Of a DNA stretch of 64,000 bases, positions 53,701 through 64,000 are shown piece after piece. Under the pieces are notes generated by a model. It searched no databases. It was given only the letters and a program-made list of their open reading frames with translations, and had not been told where the DNA came from. A program made the position numbers and the translations under genes. Source of the DNA: Actinosynnema pretiosum (GTDB taxonomy: Bacteria; Actinomycetota; Actinomycetes; Mycobacteriales; Pseudonocardiaceae); assembly GCF_024171695.1 (NCBI RefSeq), contig NZ_JAMTCF010000005.1, positions 1 through 64,000 of the forward strand. The letters are read 5' to 3'. Position 1 is the stretch's first letter. Every line of letters begins with the position of its first letter.

Positions 53701-56700
53701 CCCGCAGGCGCCGCGGTCGCAGGGTTCGTCCGCTCGGCGCAGTCGGAGAACCCCGGCCGCGTGCTGCTCGTGGAGAGCGACGACGCGGACGTGGCGGAGG
53801 ACCGGATCGCCCAGGCCGTCGCGATCGGGGAGCCGCACGTGCGGCTGCGGGACGGCGCGTGGTTCGTGCCCCGGTTGACCAGGACCACGACCGAGGACAC
53901 CGAGCAGGCGGCGTTCGCGGAGGGGACCGTGCTGCTCACCGGCGCCACCGGCGCGCTGGGCACGGCGATCGCGCGCCACCTGGTCGCCACGCGGGGCGTC
54001 CGGAACCTCCTGCTGCTCAGCAGGCGCGGCGCCGCGCCGGAGTTCGTCGACGAGTTGGCCTCGCACGGCGCCGAGGTGACGTCGGTCGCCTGCGACGTCG
54101 CCGACCGCGCCGCGCTCGCCGCCGTGCTGGCGGGCCTGCCCCCGGAGCGCCCGCTGGTCGCGGTGGTCCACGCGGCGGGCGTGCTCGCGGACGGCGTGCT
54201 CGACTCGATGACGCCGGAGCGCGTGGACGCGGTGTTCCGGCCCAAGGTCGACGCCGCCTGGAACCTCCACGAACTGACGGCGGACGGCGCGCTGACGGAG
54301 TTCGTCGTGTTCTCCTCGTCGGCGGCCACCCTCGGATCGCCGGGACAGGCCAACTACGCGGCGGCGAACAGCTACCTCGACGCGCTCGTGCGGCACCGGC
54401 GCGGACTCGGCCTGCCCGCGCGCTCCCTCGCCTGGGGCCTGTGGGACCGGTCGGGCGGCATGACCGGCGCGCTCGACGAGGCCGACCGCTCGCGCATCGC
54501 GCGCGGCGGCGTCGCGCCCCTGTCCACGGCGGACGGTCTGGCGCTGTTCGACGCCGCGCTGCGCGCGGGCGAACCCGTCGTGCTCCCCGTCAGGTTCGAG
54601 CTGGCGGCGCTGCGCGCCCAGGGCGAGTACCTGGCGCCGCTGTTCCGAGGCCTCGTTCCGGTCCGCCGCGTCGCGGCGGGCAGGGCGAGCGCGGCCGGTG
54701 CGGGCGGGCTGCGCGAACGGCTCGCCGCGATGGCCGAGCCGGACCGCGAGCCACTGCTGGTCGACCTGGTGCGCGAGCACGTGGCGGCCATCCTCGGCTA
54801 CCGGTCGGCGCAGGAGGTCGACCGCGCGCTGGCGTTCCGCGAACTCGGCTTCGACTCCCTGGCGTCGGTGGAACTGCGCAACGGCCTGTCCAAGGCGACG
54901 GGCCTGCGGCTGCCCGCGACGCTCGTGTTCGACCACCCGACCCCCGCCGCGCTCGGGAGGTACCTGCTGGACGAGTTCGCGGGCACGATCGCCGCGGCGG
55001 CGGTGAGCGCGCCGCGCCCGCAGGGGAGCGGGGCCTCGGACGAGCCGATCGCCGTCATCGGCATCGGGTGCAGGCTCCCCGGTGGGATCGGCTCCCCCGA
55101 GGACCTGTGGCGGGTCGTCGCCGAAGGCCGTGACGTGGTGGGCGAGTTCCCCGAGGACCGGGGCTGGGACATCGCGAACCTGTACGACCCCACCCTCGAC
55201 CGGCCGGGCACGAGCTACACGAAGCACGGCTCGTTCCTCCGGGGCGCCGCCGACTTCGACCCCGGCTTCTTCGGCATGGACGACGAGGAGGCGCTCGGCA
55301 CCGACCCCCAGCAGCGGTTGCTGCTGGAGACCTCGTGGGAGGCGCTCGAACGCGCGTCGATCGACCCCGCGACCCTGCGCGGCTCCGACACCGGCGTGTT
55401 CGCGGGCGTGATGTACCACGACTACGTCGGCAGCGCGGGCTCCGGCAGCGTGGTGTCCGGCCGCGTGGCGTACGAGCTGGGGCTCGAAGGGCCGACCCTG
55501 TCGATCGACACCGCGTGCTCGTCGTCGCTCGTCGCGCTGCACCTCGCCGCGCAGTCGTTGCGGCAGGGCGACTGCGCGCTGGCGCTGGCCGGTGGCGTGA
55601 CCGTCATGGCGACGCCGGGGACCTTCGTGGAGTTCAGCAAGCACCGGGGGCTCTCGCGGGACGGCCGGTGCAGGCCGTTCGCCGACGGCGCCGACGGCAC
55701 CGGTTTCGGCGAGGGCTCCGGCGTGCTCGTCCTCGAACGGCTCTCCGACGCCCGGCGCAACGGCAGGCGCGTCCTGGCCGTCGTGCGGGGCAGCGCGGTC
55801 AACTCCGACGGCGCGTCCAACGGCATCACCGCCCCCAACGGGCCCGCGCAGCAGCGTGTGATCCGCAGGGCGCTCCAGGCCGCCGGACTCGCACCGTCCG
55901 ACGTGGACGTCGTGGAGGCGCACGGCACGGGCACGACGCTGGGCGACCCGATCGAGGCGCAGGCCCTGCAGGCCACCTACGGCGCGGGCCGGGCCGAGGA
56001 CGCGCCGCTGTGGCTGGGATCGGTGAAGTCCAACCTCGGCCACACGCAGGCCGCGGCGGGCGTCGCCGGGGTGATCAAGATGATCGAGGCGATGCGCGCC
56101 GGGACGATGCCCGCCAGCCTCGGCGTCGACGCGCCCTCCCGGCACGTGGAGTGGGAGGGCGGCAACGTCCGGCTGCTCACCGAGTCGCGCCCGTGGCCCG
56201 CGACCGACCGCCCCCGCCGCGCCGGTGTGTCCTCGTTCGGCATCTCGGGCACCAACGCGCACGTGATCATCGAATCCGCCCCGCAGGACGAGGCGCGGGC
56301 GCCCGAACCGGCCGCACCGGACACCGGTGTCGTCCCGTGGCTGCTGTCCGGCCACACACCGGAGGCGTTGCGCGCGCAGGCCGCCCGGCTGCTGGACCAC
56401 CTCGCCCGAGGCCCCGAGAAGCCGATCGAGGCGCTCGCGGGCGCGCTGGCGAGCGCCCGGACCAGGCTGCGCCACCGCGCCGCCGTGCTCGGCGGCACCC
56501 TTGAAGAGCTGACCGGCGGGCTGCGCGAGGTCGTCGAGGGCCGGTCGCCGCGCACCGGCGCGTCGGGCGTCGCCACCGAGGGCAAGCTCGCCTTCCTGTT
56601 CTCCGGACAGGGGTCGCAGCGAACGGGCATGGGCAGGCGGCTCGCCGAGGTGTTCCCCGGTTACGCCGAAGCCCTCGCCGAGGTCCGCGCGCACCTCGAC

Positions 56701-59700
56701 CCGCTGCTCGAACGGCCGCTGGACGACGTGCTCGACGACGCCGCCGCGCTGGACCGCACCGGGTTCACGCAGCCCGCGCTCTTCGCGCACCAGGTGGCGT
56801 TGTTCCGGCTGCTCGCCGCGCTCGGCGTCCGGCCGGAAGCCGTCGCGGGGCACTCGGTCGGCGAGTTCGCCGCCGCGCACGTCGCGGGTGTGCTCGACCT
56901 GCCCGACGCGTGCCGCCTCGTCGCCGCGCGCGGCAGGCTCATGCAGGAGCTGCCCGAGGGCGGCGTGATGATCGCGATCAAGGCCACCGAGGCCGAGGTG
57001 GCGCCGCTGCTGACCCCGGACGTGAGCATCGCCGCGGTCAACGGTCCGTCGTCGGTGGTCGTGGCGGGCCCCGGTGAACCGGTGCGGGCGATCGCGGCGC
57101 GGTTCGACCGCGTGCGGGAGCTGAAGGTGAGCCACGCGTTCCACTCACCCCTGATGGACCCGGTGCTCGCCGAGTTCCGCGAGGTCGCCGAATCGGTGCG
57201 CTTCGCGGCGCCGCGCATCGCGTTCGTCTCCAGCCTGACCGGGACGGCGGTCACCGGCGACGACCTGGCCTCACCCGAGTACTGGGTGCGCCACGCGCGC
57301 GAAGCGGTGCGGTTCGCCGACGCGGTGGCCGCGCTGCACGACGCGGGGGTGCGCCGGTTCGCCGAGGTCGGCAGCGGCAGCACCCTCACCTCGGCCGCGC
57401 TCGAGTGCCTGCCGGAGGACGGCAGCGCGGTCGTCCCCCTGCTGCGCAAGGACTCCGACGAGGCCGCGTCGCTGGTGTCCGCGCTCGCCGCCCTGCACGT
57501 GCGCGGCGCCGCCGTCGACTGGACGGCGCTGCTGCCGCACCGCGACGGCGCGAGCCTGCCGACGTACGCCTTCCAACACCGGCGGTTCTGGCTCACCAGC
57601 GGCGCCACGTCCTCGTCCGGGGGCGGACACCCGCTGCTGGGCGCCCCCGTCGACCTGGCGGGCAGCGAGGGCGTGGTCCACGCGGCACGGCTGTCGCTGG
57701 CCGAGCAGCCGTGGCTCGCCGAGCACGCCGTGGGCGGTGTGCCACTGCTCGCGGGCGCGGCGTTCGTGGAACTGGCGCTGGCCGCGGGCGCCGGGCTCGG
57801 CTGCGCGCGGATCGACGAGCTGCTGGTCATCGAGCCCCTGGTCCTGCCGGACCACGCGGCGGTGCGGGTGCAGTGCGCCGTGGGGGAGCCCGACGACGCC
57901 GGACGTCGTGAGTTCCGCTGCTACGCGGCGGTCGGGAGCGAGCCGTGGACGCTGCACGCGTCCGGCCTGCTGCGGCCCGCGCGCGGGGAGACGGCCGACC
58001 TCGGCGCGTGGCCTCCGCCGGACGCGGAACCCGTCGCGCTCGATGGCGCGTACGAACGCCTCGCCGAGCTGGGCGCGGACTACGGTCCCCGCTTCCAGGG
58101 CCTGCGCTCGGCCTGGCGGCGCGGCGAGGACGTCTACGCCGAGGTGGAGGTGCCGCGCGAGCCCGCCGCCCCGGAGCCGTTCCTGCTGTACCCGGCGCTG
58201 CTGGACGCGGTCCTGCACGGCATCGGCCTCCGCTCCGGCGAGGAGCCGGAGCGGATCCGGCTGCCGTTCGCGTGGAACGGCGTGGAACTGGCCGCGCGGG
58301 GAGCGACCGCGCTGCGCGTCAGGATCAGCCCGAGCGGCGGCGACGCCGTGCGGGTCGTGGCCGTCGACGCGACCGGCCGCCTGGTGCTCACCGTGGACTC
58401 CCTCACCCTGCGCGAGATCCGGCCCGAGCAGTTCGCCGCAGCCGCGTCCGGCGGGCACGAGCACCTGTTCCAGCTCGCGTGGACCCCGCTCGCCGTGCCG
58501 TCCGCTCCGAGCGCCGGACGCTGGGCCGTGCTCGGTCAGGGCGCCGTGCCCGACTCGCGGTGCGAGGAGGCCGCGAGCGCGCTCCGGGGGGCCGTCGCCG
58601 AGGTGGTCCCCGCCGGGGACCTCCGCGAGCTGGACAGCACGACGGACGCGCTCGTCGTGCTCGCCGAGCCCGGCGGCGACGATCCGGGCTCCACGCGCGC
58701 CGCCCTCGAACGGCTGCTCGACCTGGTGCGGGAATGGCTCGGGGACGACCGGTTCGCCGACATGACGCTCGTGGTGGTCACGCACGGCGCGGCGGGGCCG
58801 GACCCGACCGACCCCGGCCAGGCGGCGGCGTGGGGGCTGCTCCGCTCGGCGCAGACGGAGAACCCCGGCCGCGTCGTGCTCGCGGACCTCGGAGTCCCCG
58901 ACGCCGCGAGGAGTTCCTGGCCGGCGCTGCCCGGCGCCGTGGCGTCCGGCGAACCGCAGTTCGTCGTGCGCGACGGCCACGTCGCCGTCCCCCGGCTCGT
59001 GCGCGCCCCGAGGCGGGACGCGGACCCGGCCGACTGGTCCGGGGGTGTGCTGGTCACCGGTGGCACGGGTGCGCTCGGCGCCGCCGTCGCACGGCACCTG
59101 GTCGCCGCGCACGGCGCCGAGCGGCTCGTGCTGGTGAGCCGCAGCGGTCCCGACGCCCCCGGAGCGCTCGTGCTGCGGGACGAACTGGCCGGAGCGGGCG
59201 CCGAGGTGACCGTCGTCGCCTGCGACACCGCGGATCGCGCGGAGCTGGCCGGTGTGCTCGACGAGCACCCCGTGTCCTCCGTCGTGCACACCGCGGGTGT
59301 GCTGGCCGACGCCGTGCTGACCTCCCTGACCGCCGAACGGCTGAGCGAGGTCCTGCGCCCGAAGCTGGACGCGGCCTGGCACCTGCACGAGCTGACCCGT
59401 GACCGGGGCCTGAAGCGGTTCGTGCTGTTCTCCTCGGCGGCGGGTCTGCTCGGCAGCCCCGGACAGGCCGGGTACGCGGCGGGCAACGCCTTCCTCGACG
59501 CACTCGCCGAACACCGCCGCGCGCTCGGGCTCCCCGCCGTGTCCCTCGCCTGGGGACCGTGGAAGGGCGCGGGAATGGCCGCCTCGCTGGACGACGGCGA
59601 CGCCGACCGGATGGCCAGGGGTGGTGTGCTCCCGCTCGCCGGGGACGCCGCGCTCGCGCTGTTCGACACCGCGACGGCGGGGGAGGCGGGGGAAGCGGCG

Positions 59701-60378
59701 CTGCTGCTCGCCGCCGCGCTCGACACCTCCGCCCCGCGCGACGCCGCTCACGTGGCCCCGCTGCTGCGCGGGCTCGTCAGGGCGCCGAAGCAGCAGGCGG
59801 CGGCGTCCGGGTCCGGTGCGGCGGCGGCGTTGCGGCGCGAGCTGGCGGTCCTGGACGAGGAGGGCCGCGCGGAACGGCTGCTGCGGCTCGTCGAGGACGA
59901 GGTGCGGCACGCGCTCGACGTCGAGCGGGTCGAGGAGGGACTGTCGTTCAAGGACCTCGGATTCGACTCGCTCAGCGCCGTCGAGTTCCGCAACCACCTC
60001 AACGAGGCCACCGGCCTGCGGCTGCCCGCGACGCTCGTCTTCGACTACCCGAACCCGGACGCGCTGACCGCGCACCTCGCGGCGCAGCTCACGCAGGCGA
60101 TGCCCGCTCCGCGTGGCGGTGACGGCGCCGAAGCGGACATCCGGGCGACGCTCGCGTCGATCCCGGTCGGCGCGCTCCGCGAGGCCGGTCTGCTCGACAC
60201 CCTGCTCGCGCTCGCCGAGCCCCGTCCCGCCGCCGCCGGGACGAACGCCCCGCCCGCGGCCGACGCCGGGACGAACGCCCCGCCCGCGGCCGACGCGCTG
60301 GACGATCTCGACACCGAAGCCCTCATCAGTCTCGCCCTCGGCGAGACCGGCGACGACCTCGTCGGCGGAGGGCTGTGA
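44785..60378 (+). CDS. Type I PKS5: modules 7, 8 and 9 (each KS-AT-DH-KR-ACP)
   Basis: 5197 residues, the largest protein of the cluster. Docking coiled coil [21 protein letters not shown]. Module 7: KS 33 (DTACSSA), AT 562 (GHSIGE, HAFH, malonyl), DH 929 ([16 protein letters not shown]), KR 1381 (LDD), ACP near 1688. Module 8: KS 1746, AT 2262 ([21 protein letters not shown], methylmalonyl), DH 2620 ([16 protein letters not shown]), KR 3047 (LAD), ACP near 3357. Module 9: KS 3420 (FFGMDDEEA in place of FFGISPREA), AT 3936 (GHSVGE, HAFH, malonyl), DH 4281, KR 4752 (LAD), ACP near 5061. The module 9 DH has [10 protein letters not shown], with Ala replacing the conserved Pro, so it may be weak or dead. 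The tail has [10 protein letters not shown] twice and docking helix [19 protein letters not shown] lies 13 bases before the start. Confidence 0.93.
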   Translation: MTNDEKLLAYLKRVSGELHATRQRLREVETRDAEPIAIVGMGCRFPGGVTTPEQLWRLVTGGVDAVGEFPQDRGWDIAGLFDPDPDAEGKTYLTRGAFLDDAAGFEPDFFGISPREALAMDPQQRLLLETSWEALERSGVAPGALRGARVGVFAGTNGQDYKDLLARMPSDREAALGTGVLAAVLSGRISYALGLEGPAVTVDTACSSALVAVHLAIQALRAKECALALAGGATVMATPNAFIAFSRQRGLAADGRCKAFSDAADGTGWGEGAGMLVLERLSDARRNGHEVLAVVRGSAVNQDGASNGLTAPNGPSQQRVIRAALDSARLTPADVDLVEAHGTGTTLGDPIEAQSLQATYGAEHTRDTPLFLGSVKTNIGHTQAAAGVAGIIKVVMALRHHTLPKTLHGGNPTSTVDWSGGEIRLLNENRPWPEAGRPRRAAVSSFGASGTNAHTIIEEAPVAEPVGDEEEQAGRLAPPVVPWVLSGRTWAAVRAQAEGLVEHARDLDPLDVAWSLAGTRTAQQHRAVVLGADRDALLAAVTRVAEGGPAAAAGRVRRGQTAYLFTGQGSQRPGMGRELHAGFPVFATALDELCARFAQEDAALSGLRDTMFGADPEPLNRTSVTQAALFAFEVALYRLVESWGMAPDYVGGHSIGELAAAHVAGVLDLDDAVRLVAARGRLMQALPEGGAMVSLRAGESEVLPLLGGTGGRVGVAAVNGPRSVVVSGDADAVGSVAARFEKSKRLRVSHAFHSPLMEPMLAEFREVAATLTYRRARIPVVSNVTGALAGHEEPAAPDYWVRHVREAVRFHDGVRALRDAGVTRFLEIGPDAVLTAMARECLVAEDGAESDVVLVATARRERGEAETLLTAAAGLHVTGAGPEWTELVRGARPVDLPPTVFQRDRFWPETTGDAGATGSVAAFGVDAAEHPLLGAVTVVAGSGGVVLTGRLSTRTHPWLADHVVGGAVVLPGTAMVELAVRAGDQVGARSVEELTLEVPLVLPADGAVRIQVVVEAGQDDLREVAVYARPEQGAPDEPWTLHASGLLGSGRPELPAGLDVWPPEDAEPLDVTGLYERLAESGLDYGPAFRALTAAWRGATGEVYAEVRLPDGPAADAGRFGLHPAAFDAALHSLALLGGGAGGGDTAGRGATGGGTGGGDGARLPFLFTGVALHAAGAAVLRARLLPLSDGEFAVELADSEGAPVATAASLVSRPLANLRREHDTTADALHTLAWQPVALGETGGSGGSGYRVLMTKPGATAEAVRAATHAALAALQEDDARPLAVVTRGAVDHTGAGGVTDLAGASVWGLVRSAQSEQPDRFLLVDLEPGAADNLAALVPAALASGEPQLAVRDGRTYAARLLRANRASGEDRFAFDPEGTVLLTGATGGLGPVLARHLVTVHGVRHLLLVSRSGAGEELVAELTGLGAVVTSAACDVADRAALAAVLAAVPAGRPLTAVVHAAGVLDDGVVDSLTPQRLDTVLGPKALGALHLHELAGEVSAFVLFSSIAGTVGAPGQGNYAAANALLDALAAHRVASGSPALSLAWGPWAPTGGMTSALEAADHARIARGGMRPLAEEEGVALFDRALRAEGPALAPVRLALAALRAQGEALAPVFRSLVGRTERRRAASGESGTTFADRVAALGDEERAEALLKLVRTHVASVLGHASPEGIEADRAFNDLGFDSLAAIELRNALIQETGLRLPATLVFDHPSSEVLSAYLGALVTGGGRERRARVSTAPEDEPLAIVGMACRYPGGATSPEELWRLVRDASDAITPFPRNRGWDVDRVLDPTGQRPGTSYVGEGGFLHEAGEFDAAFFGISPNEAQVMDPQQRLLLQASWEALEAAGIDPQSLKGSRTGVFAGVQYHDYLGSFGTGSIISGRISYTLGLEGPSLSVDTACSSSLVALHLAGQALRQGECGLALVGGVAVMATPDTFVEFSRQGALAADARTHAFADSASGTVWGEGVGVLVVERLSEARRNGHEVLALVRGTAVNSDGASNGLTAPNGPSQERVILDALANARLSPADVDVVEAHGTGTTLGDPIEAQALLATYGQERGEHGEPLWLGSIKSNIGHTQAAAGVAGVIKMVQALRHGVMPKTLHVDAPSTKVDWEAGEVRLLTEAREWTALPRPRRAAISSFGISGTNAHVIVEQAPASPAEHAACGGARLPWLLSAKTPDALAGQATALRDHLIANQGLGTPEVGWSLAHGRARFAQRASITGTDEERREALDALAAGGAHAALTSATSAGKAKPVFVFPGQGSQWRGMATELIDSSPVFAARMAECAAALKPHADWDFDSELSGALDRVDVVQPLLWAVMVSLAHTWQAAGVTPAAFIGHSQGEIAAACASGALSLADGARVVALRSRAIAEVLAGTGGMMSVGAGVDDVRERLGAQGGRLSVAAVNGAASTVVSGDGDALDELYEQLVADGVRAKRLPVDYASHSAHVESLCERLAGVLDGLRPSSTGVPFYSTVTGEPIDTATMDADYWYANLRGTVLFEQAVRAAIDAGHTLFVEASPHPVLTVGIQETDAEVAAVGSLRRDDGGLDRVLASFGEAFAHGAAVDWAAVADGHSGRPKRVPLPGYAFQREWYWLDSTAAGADVTSLGLAPTEHSVLGAAVMRADEDSAVFTGRLSPALQPWLNDHRVAGRLLFPGTGHLEIVLRAGEQVGAGDVVELTLGAPLVVPDAGAVQLQVVVGAADPDNGTREVGVYSRSASRDDEASWTRHAEGVLAPTGTLPAVQGGNLAAWPPANAEPLPLAGFYDELAEIGLGYGPLFRGLRAAWRTADGLCADLVLDGRGATADGFGLHPALSDAALHTVALAGEVLGGSGPMLPFAWSGARLHATGATALRALIRPLGEGAVSLVLADPEGDVVATVESLTLRPLRTDALDAAEQAGANGALHSVGWTPVAVPDATGEPVAAVLRAAAGSSADEARAEVNRVCAPLRDALASDGLLAVVTGTDPAGAAVAGFVRSAQSENPGRVLLVESDDADVAEDRIAQAVAIGEPHVRLRDGAWFVPRLTRTTTEDTEQAAFAEGTVLLTGATGALGTAIARHLVATRGVRNLLLLSRRGAAPEFVDELASHGAEVTSVACDVADRAALAAVLAGLPPERPLVAVVHAAGVLADGVLDSMTPERVDAVFRPKVDAAWNLHELTADGALTEFVVFSSSAATLGSPGQANYAAANSYLDALVRHRRGLGLPARSLAWGLWDRSGGMTGALDEADRSRIARGGVAPLSTADGLALFDAALRAGEPVVLPVRFELAALRAQGEYLAPLFRGLVPVRRVAAGRASAAGAGGLRERLAAMAEPDREPLLVDLVREHVAAILGYRSAQEVDRALAFRELGFDSLASVELRNGLSKATGLRLPATLVFDHPTPAALGRYLLDEFAGTIAAAAVSAPRPQGSGASDEPIAVIGIGCRLPGGIGSPEDLWRVVAEGRDVVGEFPEDRGWDIANLYDPTLDRPGTSYTKHGSFLRGAADFDPGFFGMDDEEALGTDPQQRLLLETSWEALERASIDPATLRGSDTGVFAGVMYHDYVGSAGSGSVVSGRVAYELGLEGPTLSIDTACSSSLVALHLAAQSLRQGDCALALAGGVTVMATPGTFVEFSKHRGLSRDGRCRPFADGADGTGFGEGSGVLVLERLSDARRNGRRVLAVVRGSAVNSDGASNGITAPNGPAQQRVIRRALQAAGLAPSDVDVVEAHGTGTTLGDPIEAQALQATYGAGRAEDAPLWLGSVKSNLGHTQAAAGVAGVIKMIEAMRAGTMPASLGVDAPSRHVEWEGGNVRLLTESRPWPATDRPRRAGVSSFGISGTNAHVIIESAPQDEARAPEPAAPDTGVVPWLLSGHTPEALRAQAARLLDHLARGPEKPIEALAGALASARTRLRHRAAVLGGTLEELTGGLREVVEGRSPRTGASGVATEGKLAFLFSGQGSQRTGMGRRLAEVFPGYAEALAEVRAHLDPLLERPLDDVLDDAAALDRTGFTQPALFAHQVALFRLLAALGVRPEAVAGHSVGEFAAAHVAGVLDLPDACRLVAARGRLMQELPEGGVMIAIKATEAEVAPLLTPDVSIAAVNGPSSVVVAGPGEPVRAIAARFDRVRELKVSHAFHSPLMDPVLAEFREVAESVRFAAPRIAFVSSLTGTAVTGDDLASPEYWVRHAREAVRFADAVAALHDAGVRRFAEVGSGSTLTSAALECLPEDGSAVVPLLRKDSDEAASLVSALAALHVRGAAVDWTALLPHRDGASLPTYAFQHRRFWLTSGATSSSGGGHPLLGAPVDLAGSEGVVHAARLSLAEQPWLAEHAVGGVPLLAGAAFVELALAAGAGLGCARIDELLVIEPLVLPDHAAVRVQCAVGEPDDAGRREFRCYAAVGSEPWTLHASGLLRPARGETADLGAWPPPDAEPVALDGAYERLAELGADYGPRFQGLRSAWRRGEDVYAEVEVPREPAAPEPFLLYPALLDAVLHGIGLRSGEEPERIRLPFAWNGVELAARGATALRVRISPSGGDAVRVVAVDATGRLVLTVDSLTLREIRPEQFAAAASGGHEHLFQLAWTPLAVPSAPSAGRWAVLGQGAVPDSRCEEAASALRGAVAEVVPAGDLRELDSTTDALVVLAEPGGDDPGSTRAALERLLDLVREWLGDDRFADMTLVVVTHGAAGPDPTDPGQAAAWGLLRSAQTENPGRVVLADLGVPDAARSSWPALPGAVASGEPQFVVRDGHVAVPRLVRAPRRDADPADWSGGVLVTGGTGALGAAVARHLVAAHGAERLVLVSRSGPDAPGALVLRDELAGAGAEVTVVACDTADRAELAGVLDEHPVSSVVHTAGVLADAVLTSLTAERLSEVLRPKLDAAWHLHELTRDRGLKRFVLFSSAAGLLGSPGQAGYAAGNAFLDALAEHRRALGLPAVSLAWGPWKGAGMAASLDDGDADRMARGGVLPLAGDAALALFDTATAGEAGEAALLLAAALDTSAPRDAAHVAPLLRGLVRAPKQQAAASGSGAAAALRRELAVLDEEGRAERLLRLVEDEVRHALDVERVEEGLSFKDLGFDSLSAVEFRNHLNEATGLRLPATLVFDYPNPDALTAHLAAQLTQAMPAPRGGDGAEADIRATLASIPVGALREAGLLDTLLALAEPRPAAAGTNAPPAADAGTNAPPAADALDDLDTEALISLALGETGDDLVGGGL
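60235..60294 (+). repeat. 30-base perfect tandem duplication near the PKS5 C-terminus
   Basis: Copies at 60235-60264 and 60265-60294 each encode [10 protein letters not shown]. They lengthen the flexible linker between the last ACP region and the C-terminal docking helix. Confidence 0.95.
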
Positions 60379-60391
60379 CATGGAGGCACGG

Positions 60392-63300
60392 ATGGCTGAC
60401 AACGCCGGCAGAGCGGACGCCAGACTCGTCGAGGCCTTGCGCGCCTCGCTGAAGGAGAACGAGCGGCTGCGCGAGTTCAACCGCTCCCTCACCGAGGCGG
60501 CCGACGACCCGGTGGTGCTCGTCGGCATGGCGTGCCGGTACCCCGGCGGGGTCACGACACCGGACGAGCTGTGGCAACTGGTCGTGGAGGGCAGGGAAGG
60601 CATCACCGCCTTTCCCGCCGACCGCGACTGGGACCCCGCGCTGTACGACCCGGAACCGGGGAAGGCGGGGCACACCTACACCTGGGAAGGCGGCTTCCTG
60701 CACGACGCGGGGGAGTTCGACGCCGCGTTCTTCGGCATCAGCCCGAACGAGGCCGCCGTGCTCGACCCCCAGCAGCGGCTGCTGCTGGAGGCCTCGTGGG
60801 AGGCGCTCGAGAACGCGGGAATCGACCCGCACGCGCTCAAGGGCAGCCGCACCGGCGTCTACGCGGGCGTGATGTACCACGACTACTTCGGCAGCTTCGG
60901 CACGGGCGGCATGGTCTCCGGCCGAGTGTCGTACGCGCTGGGCCTGGAAGGCCCGACGATGTCGGTGGACACGGCGTGCTCGTCGTCGCTCGTCGCGCTG
61001 CACCTCGCCGCCGAGGCCATCCGCGGCGGTCAGTGCGACCGGGCGCTGGCAGGCGGTGTGACGGTGATGGGCACCCCCGGCACCTTCGTGGAGTTCAGCA
61101 GGCAGGGAGGGCTGTCCCCGGACGGCCGCTGCCGGTCGTTCTCCGACGACGCCGACGGAACCGGCTTCGCCGAGGGCGTCGGGGTCGTCGTGCTGGAGCG
61201 GCTGTCGGAAGCGCGGCGGTGCGGTCACGAGGTGCTCGCCGTCGTGCGCGGCGCCGCCGTGAACTCCGACGGCGCGTCGAACGGCATCACCGCGCCCAAC
61301 GGGCCGTCGCAGCAGCGCGTCATCACGCAGGCCCTCGCCTCGGCGGGGCTGAAGGCGTCCGAGGTCGACGTGGTGGAGGCGCACGGCACCGGAACGACCC
61401 TCGGCGACCCGATCGAGGCGCAGGCGCTGCTCGCCACCTACGGTCAGGGCCGTGAGGGCGGCGAACCGCTGTGGCTGGGCTCGATCAAGTCGAACATCGG
61501 GCACACCCAGGCCGCCGCCGGAGTGGCGGCCGTGATCAAGATGGTGCTCGCCATGCGGCACGGGGTCCTGCCGCAGACGCTGCACGTCGGCACCCCGTCC
61601 ACCAGGGTGGACTGGTCCGGGGGAGCCGTGAGGCCGCTGACCCGGCGCCGCGCGTGGCCGGAGACCGGCCGTCCGCGCCGCGCGGGCGTCTCCTCGTTCG
61701 GCATCAGCGGCACGAACGCCCACGTGGTGCTCGAAGCGCCTCCTGCGGCGCCCGAGCCGGGGGACGAGCCCCCGGCGCCCGTCGTGGTGTGGCCGCTGTC
61801 CGCGCGCTCGCCCCGTTCGCTCGCCGCGCAGGCGGGCAAGCTGCACGCCTTCCTGGCGGAGCGGGAAGCCGAGCCGATCACCGCCGTCGCGCGGACGCTC
61901 GGCACGGCGCGATCGGCGTTCGAGCACCGCGCGGCGGTCTTCGGTTCCACCAGGGAGCAGCTGCTCGACGCGCTGCGCGCGTTCGAGGTGGGCGAACCCA
62001 CCGCGGCGGCCGTCAGCGGCCGTGCGCGGACCAGGGGCCGCACGGCGTTCCTCTTCACCGGCCAGGGCGCCCAGCGTCCCGGCATGGGGCTGGCACTGCG
62101 CGCGCACCACCCGGTCTTCGCGGAGGCGTTCGACGAGATCGACGACGTGCTCGACCTCGGCCTCGCGGAGGTGCTGGCCTCGGAGGACCCCGAGCTGGTG
62201 CGCAGGACCGAGTACGCGCAACCGGCGCTGTTCGCCTTCGAGGTCGCGATGTTCCGGCTGGTCACCTCGCTCGGGGTCAGACCGGCCGTCCTGACGGGAC
62301 ACTCGATCGGCGAGCTGGCCGCCGCGCACGTGGCGGGTGTGCTCGACCTGCCCGACGCGTGCGCGCTCGTCGCGGCGCGCGGCAAGCTGATGCAGGCGCT
62401 GCCGGAAGGCGGCGTGATGGTCGCGGTGGCCGCGAGCGAGGACGAGGTCGTCCCGCTGCTGGCGGACGCTCCCGGCCGCGTGGCGATCGCGGCGGTCAAC
62501 GGCCCCGGCGCGGTGGTGCTCTCCGGCGACGAGGCCGCCGTCCTGGCGGTCGCGGGGCGGTTCGCCAAGACCCGTCGGCTCACCGTCTCGCACGCCTTCC
62601 ACTCCCCGCTGGTGGACGACGTGCTCGCCGATTTCCGCTTGGTGGCGGACAAGCTGGCCTACCACGAGCCGAGCATCCCGATCGTCTCGGCGCTCACCGG
62701 CCGCGCCGCCACGACCGAGCTGACCGACCCCGGCTACTGGGTGCGCCACGCGCGCGAGACCGTGCGGTTCGCGGACGCGGTGGCGACCTTGCACGCCTCC
62801 GGTGTCACCCGCTACGTCGAACTCGGCCCCGACGCCGTGCTGACCGGGATGGCCGACGACTGCCTCGGCGAGGACGGCGGGACCGGGCTCGTCGCCCTCG
62901 GACGTCGCCAGGTCGAGGAACCCCTGGCCCTGGCCGCCGGTCTCGCACGGCTGCACGCCGACGGAGTGGCGCTCGACTGGCGGAAGCTGTTCCCCGGCAC
63001 GCGCCTCGTGGCGCTGCCCACGTACGCCTTCCAGCGCGAGCACTACTGGTTGTCCTCGCAGGCGCAGCTCACCTTCGACACGCTGCCCGGCCACATCGAC
63101 GACGCCTCGTCAGAGAAGGCGTTGTGGGCGAGGATCTCCGGACTGCCCGCCGAGGAGCAGCGGGCGCTGCTGACCGACGCGGTGCGCGCGCACACCGCCG
63201 CCGTGCTCGGCCACGCGGGTCCCGGCGACGTCGACGCGGACGCGGTGTTCCTGGAGATCGGCATGGACTCGGTGTCGGCCACCGAGCTGCGCAACTCCCT

Positions 63301-64000
63301 CGCGGGCGTTCTCGGCACGGCACTGCCCTCGGGCGCCGTGTTCGACCACGGCACCCCGTCCGCGCTCGCCGCGCACCTGCGGGAGCAGTTGGCCGAGGGG
63401 GAGCGGCCTGCTTCCGGAGGCCCCGCCGAGGACGGGTCGGTGGCCGGGCTGGTGCGCAGGGCCGCGGCGGACGGCCGGATGTCCTCGGCGATCGACCTGC
63501 TGCGCGCCGTCGCGGACATCCTGCCCGCGTTCGACGGCGTCGGGGGGTTCGGCGCGGTGCCGCCGCCGGTCCGGCTCTCCACCGGGGACGACCCCGTCCG
63601 GCTGGTGTGCGTGCCCTCGCCGATGGCTCTCGGCGGAGCGCACCAGTACGCGCGGTTCGCCCGGCACTTCCACGGCGTGCGCGACGTCCTCGTGCCCGCC
63701 GTTCCGGGGTTCGGCGCGGGCGAGCCGCTGCCCGCTTCGGTGGCCGCGGTGGTGGACGTGCTGGTCGAGGGCGTTCGCGCCGCCTGCGAGGACGGCAGGC
63801 CCTACGTGCTCGTGGGCTACTCCTCGGGCGGGCAGTTCGCGCACTCCGCCGCCGAGGCTCTGGAGAGGGCCAACCTGCCCGCCGAGGGCGTGGTGGTGGT
63901 GGACACGTACCTGCCCGGCGGCGAGGGCAGGGACGACCTGTGGCGGAAGATGTTCGACGGGATGCTGGACCGCGAGTCCGCGTTCGGCGGGTTCGGCGCC
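60392..64000 (+). CDS. Type I PKS6: module 10 (KS-AT-ACP) with thioesterase, cut by right edge
   Basis: At least 1203 residues, incomplete at the right edge. Start ATG 60392 is preferred over ATG 60380 because GGAGG (60382-60386) precedes it. Docking helix [20 protein letters not shown] from about 38 (DTACSSS); AT from 552 (GHSIGE, HAFH, malonyl). The ACP (IGMDSVSA, Ser near 960) follows the AT directly: there is no DH, KR or ER. The thioesterase from about 1070 begins [16 protein letters not shown] and has nucleophile motif GYSSGG (Ser1144) and [11 protein letters not shown]; its catalytic His lies beyond the edge. It should add the last malonate without reduction, leaving a C-3 ketone, then release the chain by attack of the starter amine to form a macrolactam. 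Confidence 0.92.
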   Translation, partial: MADNAGRADARLVEALRASLKENERLREFNRSLTEAADDPVVLVGMACRYPGGVTTPDELWQLVVEGREGITAFPADRDWDPALYDPEPGKAGHTYTWEGGFLHDAGEFDAAFFGISPNEAAVLDPQQRLLLEASWEALENAGIDPHALKGSRTGVYAGVMYHDYFGSFGTGGMVSGRVSYALGLEGPTMSVDTACSSSLVALHLAAEAIRGGQCDRALAGGVTVMGTPGTFVEFSRQGGLSPDGRCRSFSDDADGTGFAEGVGVVVLERLSEARRCGHEVLAVVRGAAVNSDGASNGITAPNGPSQQRVITQALASAGLKASEVDVVEAHGTGTTLGDPIEAQALLATYGQGREGGEPLWLGSIKSNIGHTQAAAGVAAVIKMVLAMRHGVLPQTLHVGTPSTRVDWSGGAVRPLTRRRAWPETGRPRRAGVSSFGISGTNAHVVLEAPPAAPEPGDEPPAPVVVWPLSARSPRSLAAQAGKLHAFLAEREAEPITAVARTLGTARSAFEHRAAVFGSTREQLLDALRAFEVGEPTAAAVSGRARTRGRTAFLFTGQGAQRPGMGLALRAHHPVFAEAFDEIDDVLDLGLAEVLASEDPELVRRTEYAQPALFAFEVAMFRLVTSLGVRPAVLTGHSIGELAAAHVAGVLDLPDACALVAARGKLMQALPEGGVMVAVAASEDEVVPLLADAPGRVAIAAVNGPGAVVLSGDEAAVLAVAGRFAKTRRLTVSHAFHSPLVDDVLADFRLVADKLAYHEPSIPIVSALTGRAATTELTDPGYWVRHARETVRFADAVATLHASGVTRYVELGPDAVLTGMADDCLGEDGGTGLVALGRRQVEEPLALAAGLARLHADGVALDWRKLFPGTRLVALPTYAFQREHYWLSSQAQLTFDTLPGHIDDASSEKALWARISGLPAEEQRALLTDAVRAHTAAVLGHAGPGDVDADAVFLEIGMDSVSATELRNSLAGVLGTALPSGAVFDHGTPSALAAHLREQLAEGERPASGGPAEDGSVAGLVRRAAADGRMSSAIDLLRAVADILPAFDGVGGFGAVPPPVRLSTGDDPVRLVCVPSPMALGGAHQYARFARHFHGVRDVLVPAVPGFGAGEPLPASVAAVVDVLVEGVRAACEDGRPYVLVGYSSGGQFAHSAAEALERANLPAEGVVVVDTYLPGGEGRDDLWRKMFDGMLDRESAFGGFGA

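Overview
The window is very GC-rich actinobacterial DNA and is filled by most of one modular type I polyketide gene cluster. Gene content, codon use and a LAL-type regulator carrying a rare TTA codon point to a filamentous actinomycete. A Pseudonocardiales host such as Actinosynnema is a guess from product class and composition, not something proved here. The starter genes match, member for member, the vicenistatin-type set (VinJ, K, L, M, N, O, I, H) that makes a protected 3-amino-2-methylpropionate (3-aminoisobutyrate) starter. The product is therefore most likely a polyene macrolactam.

Layout. 1-462: right end of an IS701-family insertion sequence; its transposase gene runs off the left edge. 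463-874: non-coding, with a promoter/operator candidate. 875-9141: eight tightly packed or overlapping plus-strand genes for making and loading the starter: amidohydrolase/aminopeptidase, ACP acyltransferase, free-standing ACP, two adenylating enzymes, PLP decarboxylase, and glutamate mutase S and E subunits. 9142-10012: a complete IS5-family element inserted exactly at the stop codon of the mutase E gene; its transposase looks defective. 10107-31161: PKS1 (loading ACP plus modules 1-2) and PKS2 (modules 3-4), closed by a strong hairpin. 31230-34013 (minus strand): LAL (LuxR) regulator. 34014-34622: regulatory intergenic region. 34623-64000: PKS3 (module 5), PKS4 (module 6), PKS5 (modules 7-9) and PKS6 (module 10 plus thioesterase, cut by the right edge).

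How the genes work together (inference from the characterised vicenistatin pathway). Glutamate mutase makes 3-methylaspartate from glutamate. The VinN-like ligase loads it on the small ACP. The PLP enzyme decarboxylates it to 3-aminoisobutyryl-ACP. The VinM-like ligase caps the amine with an amino acid (alanine in vicenistatin). The VinK-like transferase moves the dipeptide to the N-terminal ACP of PKS1. Ten modules then extend it: methylmalonate in modules 3 and 8 by AT motif, malonate elsewhere. The VinJ-like hydrolase removes the cap and the PKS6 thioesterase closes the lactam. Colinear reading predicts a 24-membered ring with methyls at C-6, C-16 and C-22, a hydroxyl at C-11, an unreduced C-3 ketone, a C-4 to C-9 triene and a C-12 to C-21 pentaene, about C26H33NO3 before tailoring. 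No tailoring genes (P450, glycosyltransferase) lie in this window; more genes may lie to the right.

Regulation: a T(A/G)GGGG direct-repeat motif occurs just upstream of each of the three plus-strand transcription units and may be the LAL regulator's site. The TTA codon suggests bldA-type developmental control.
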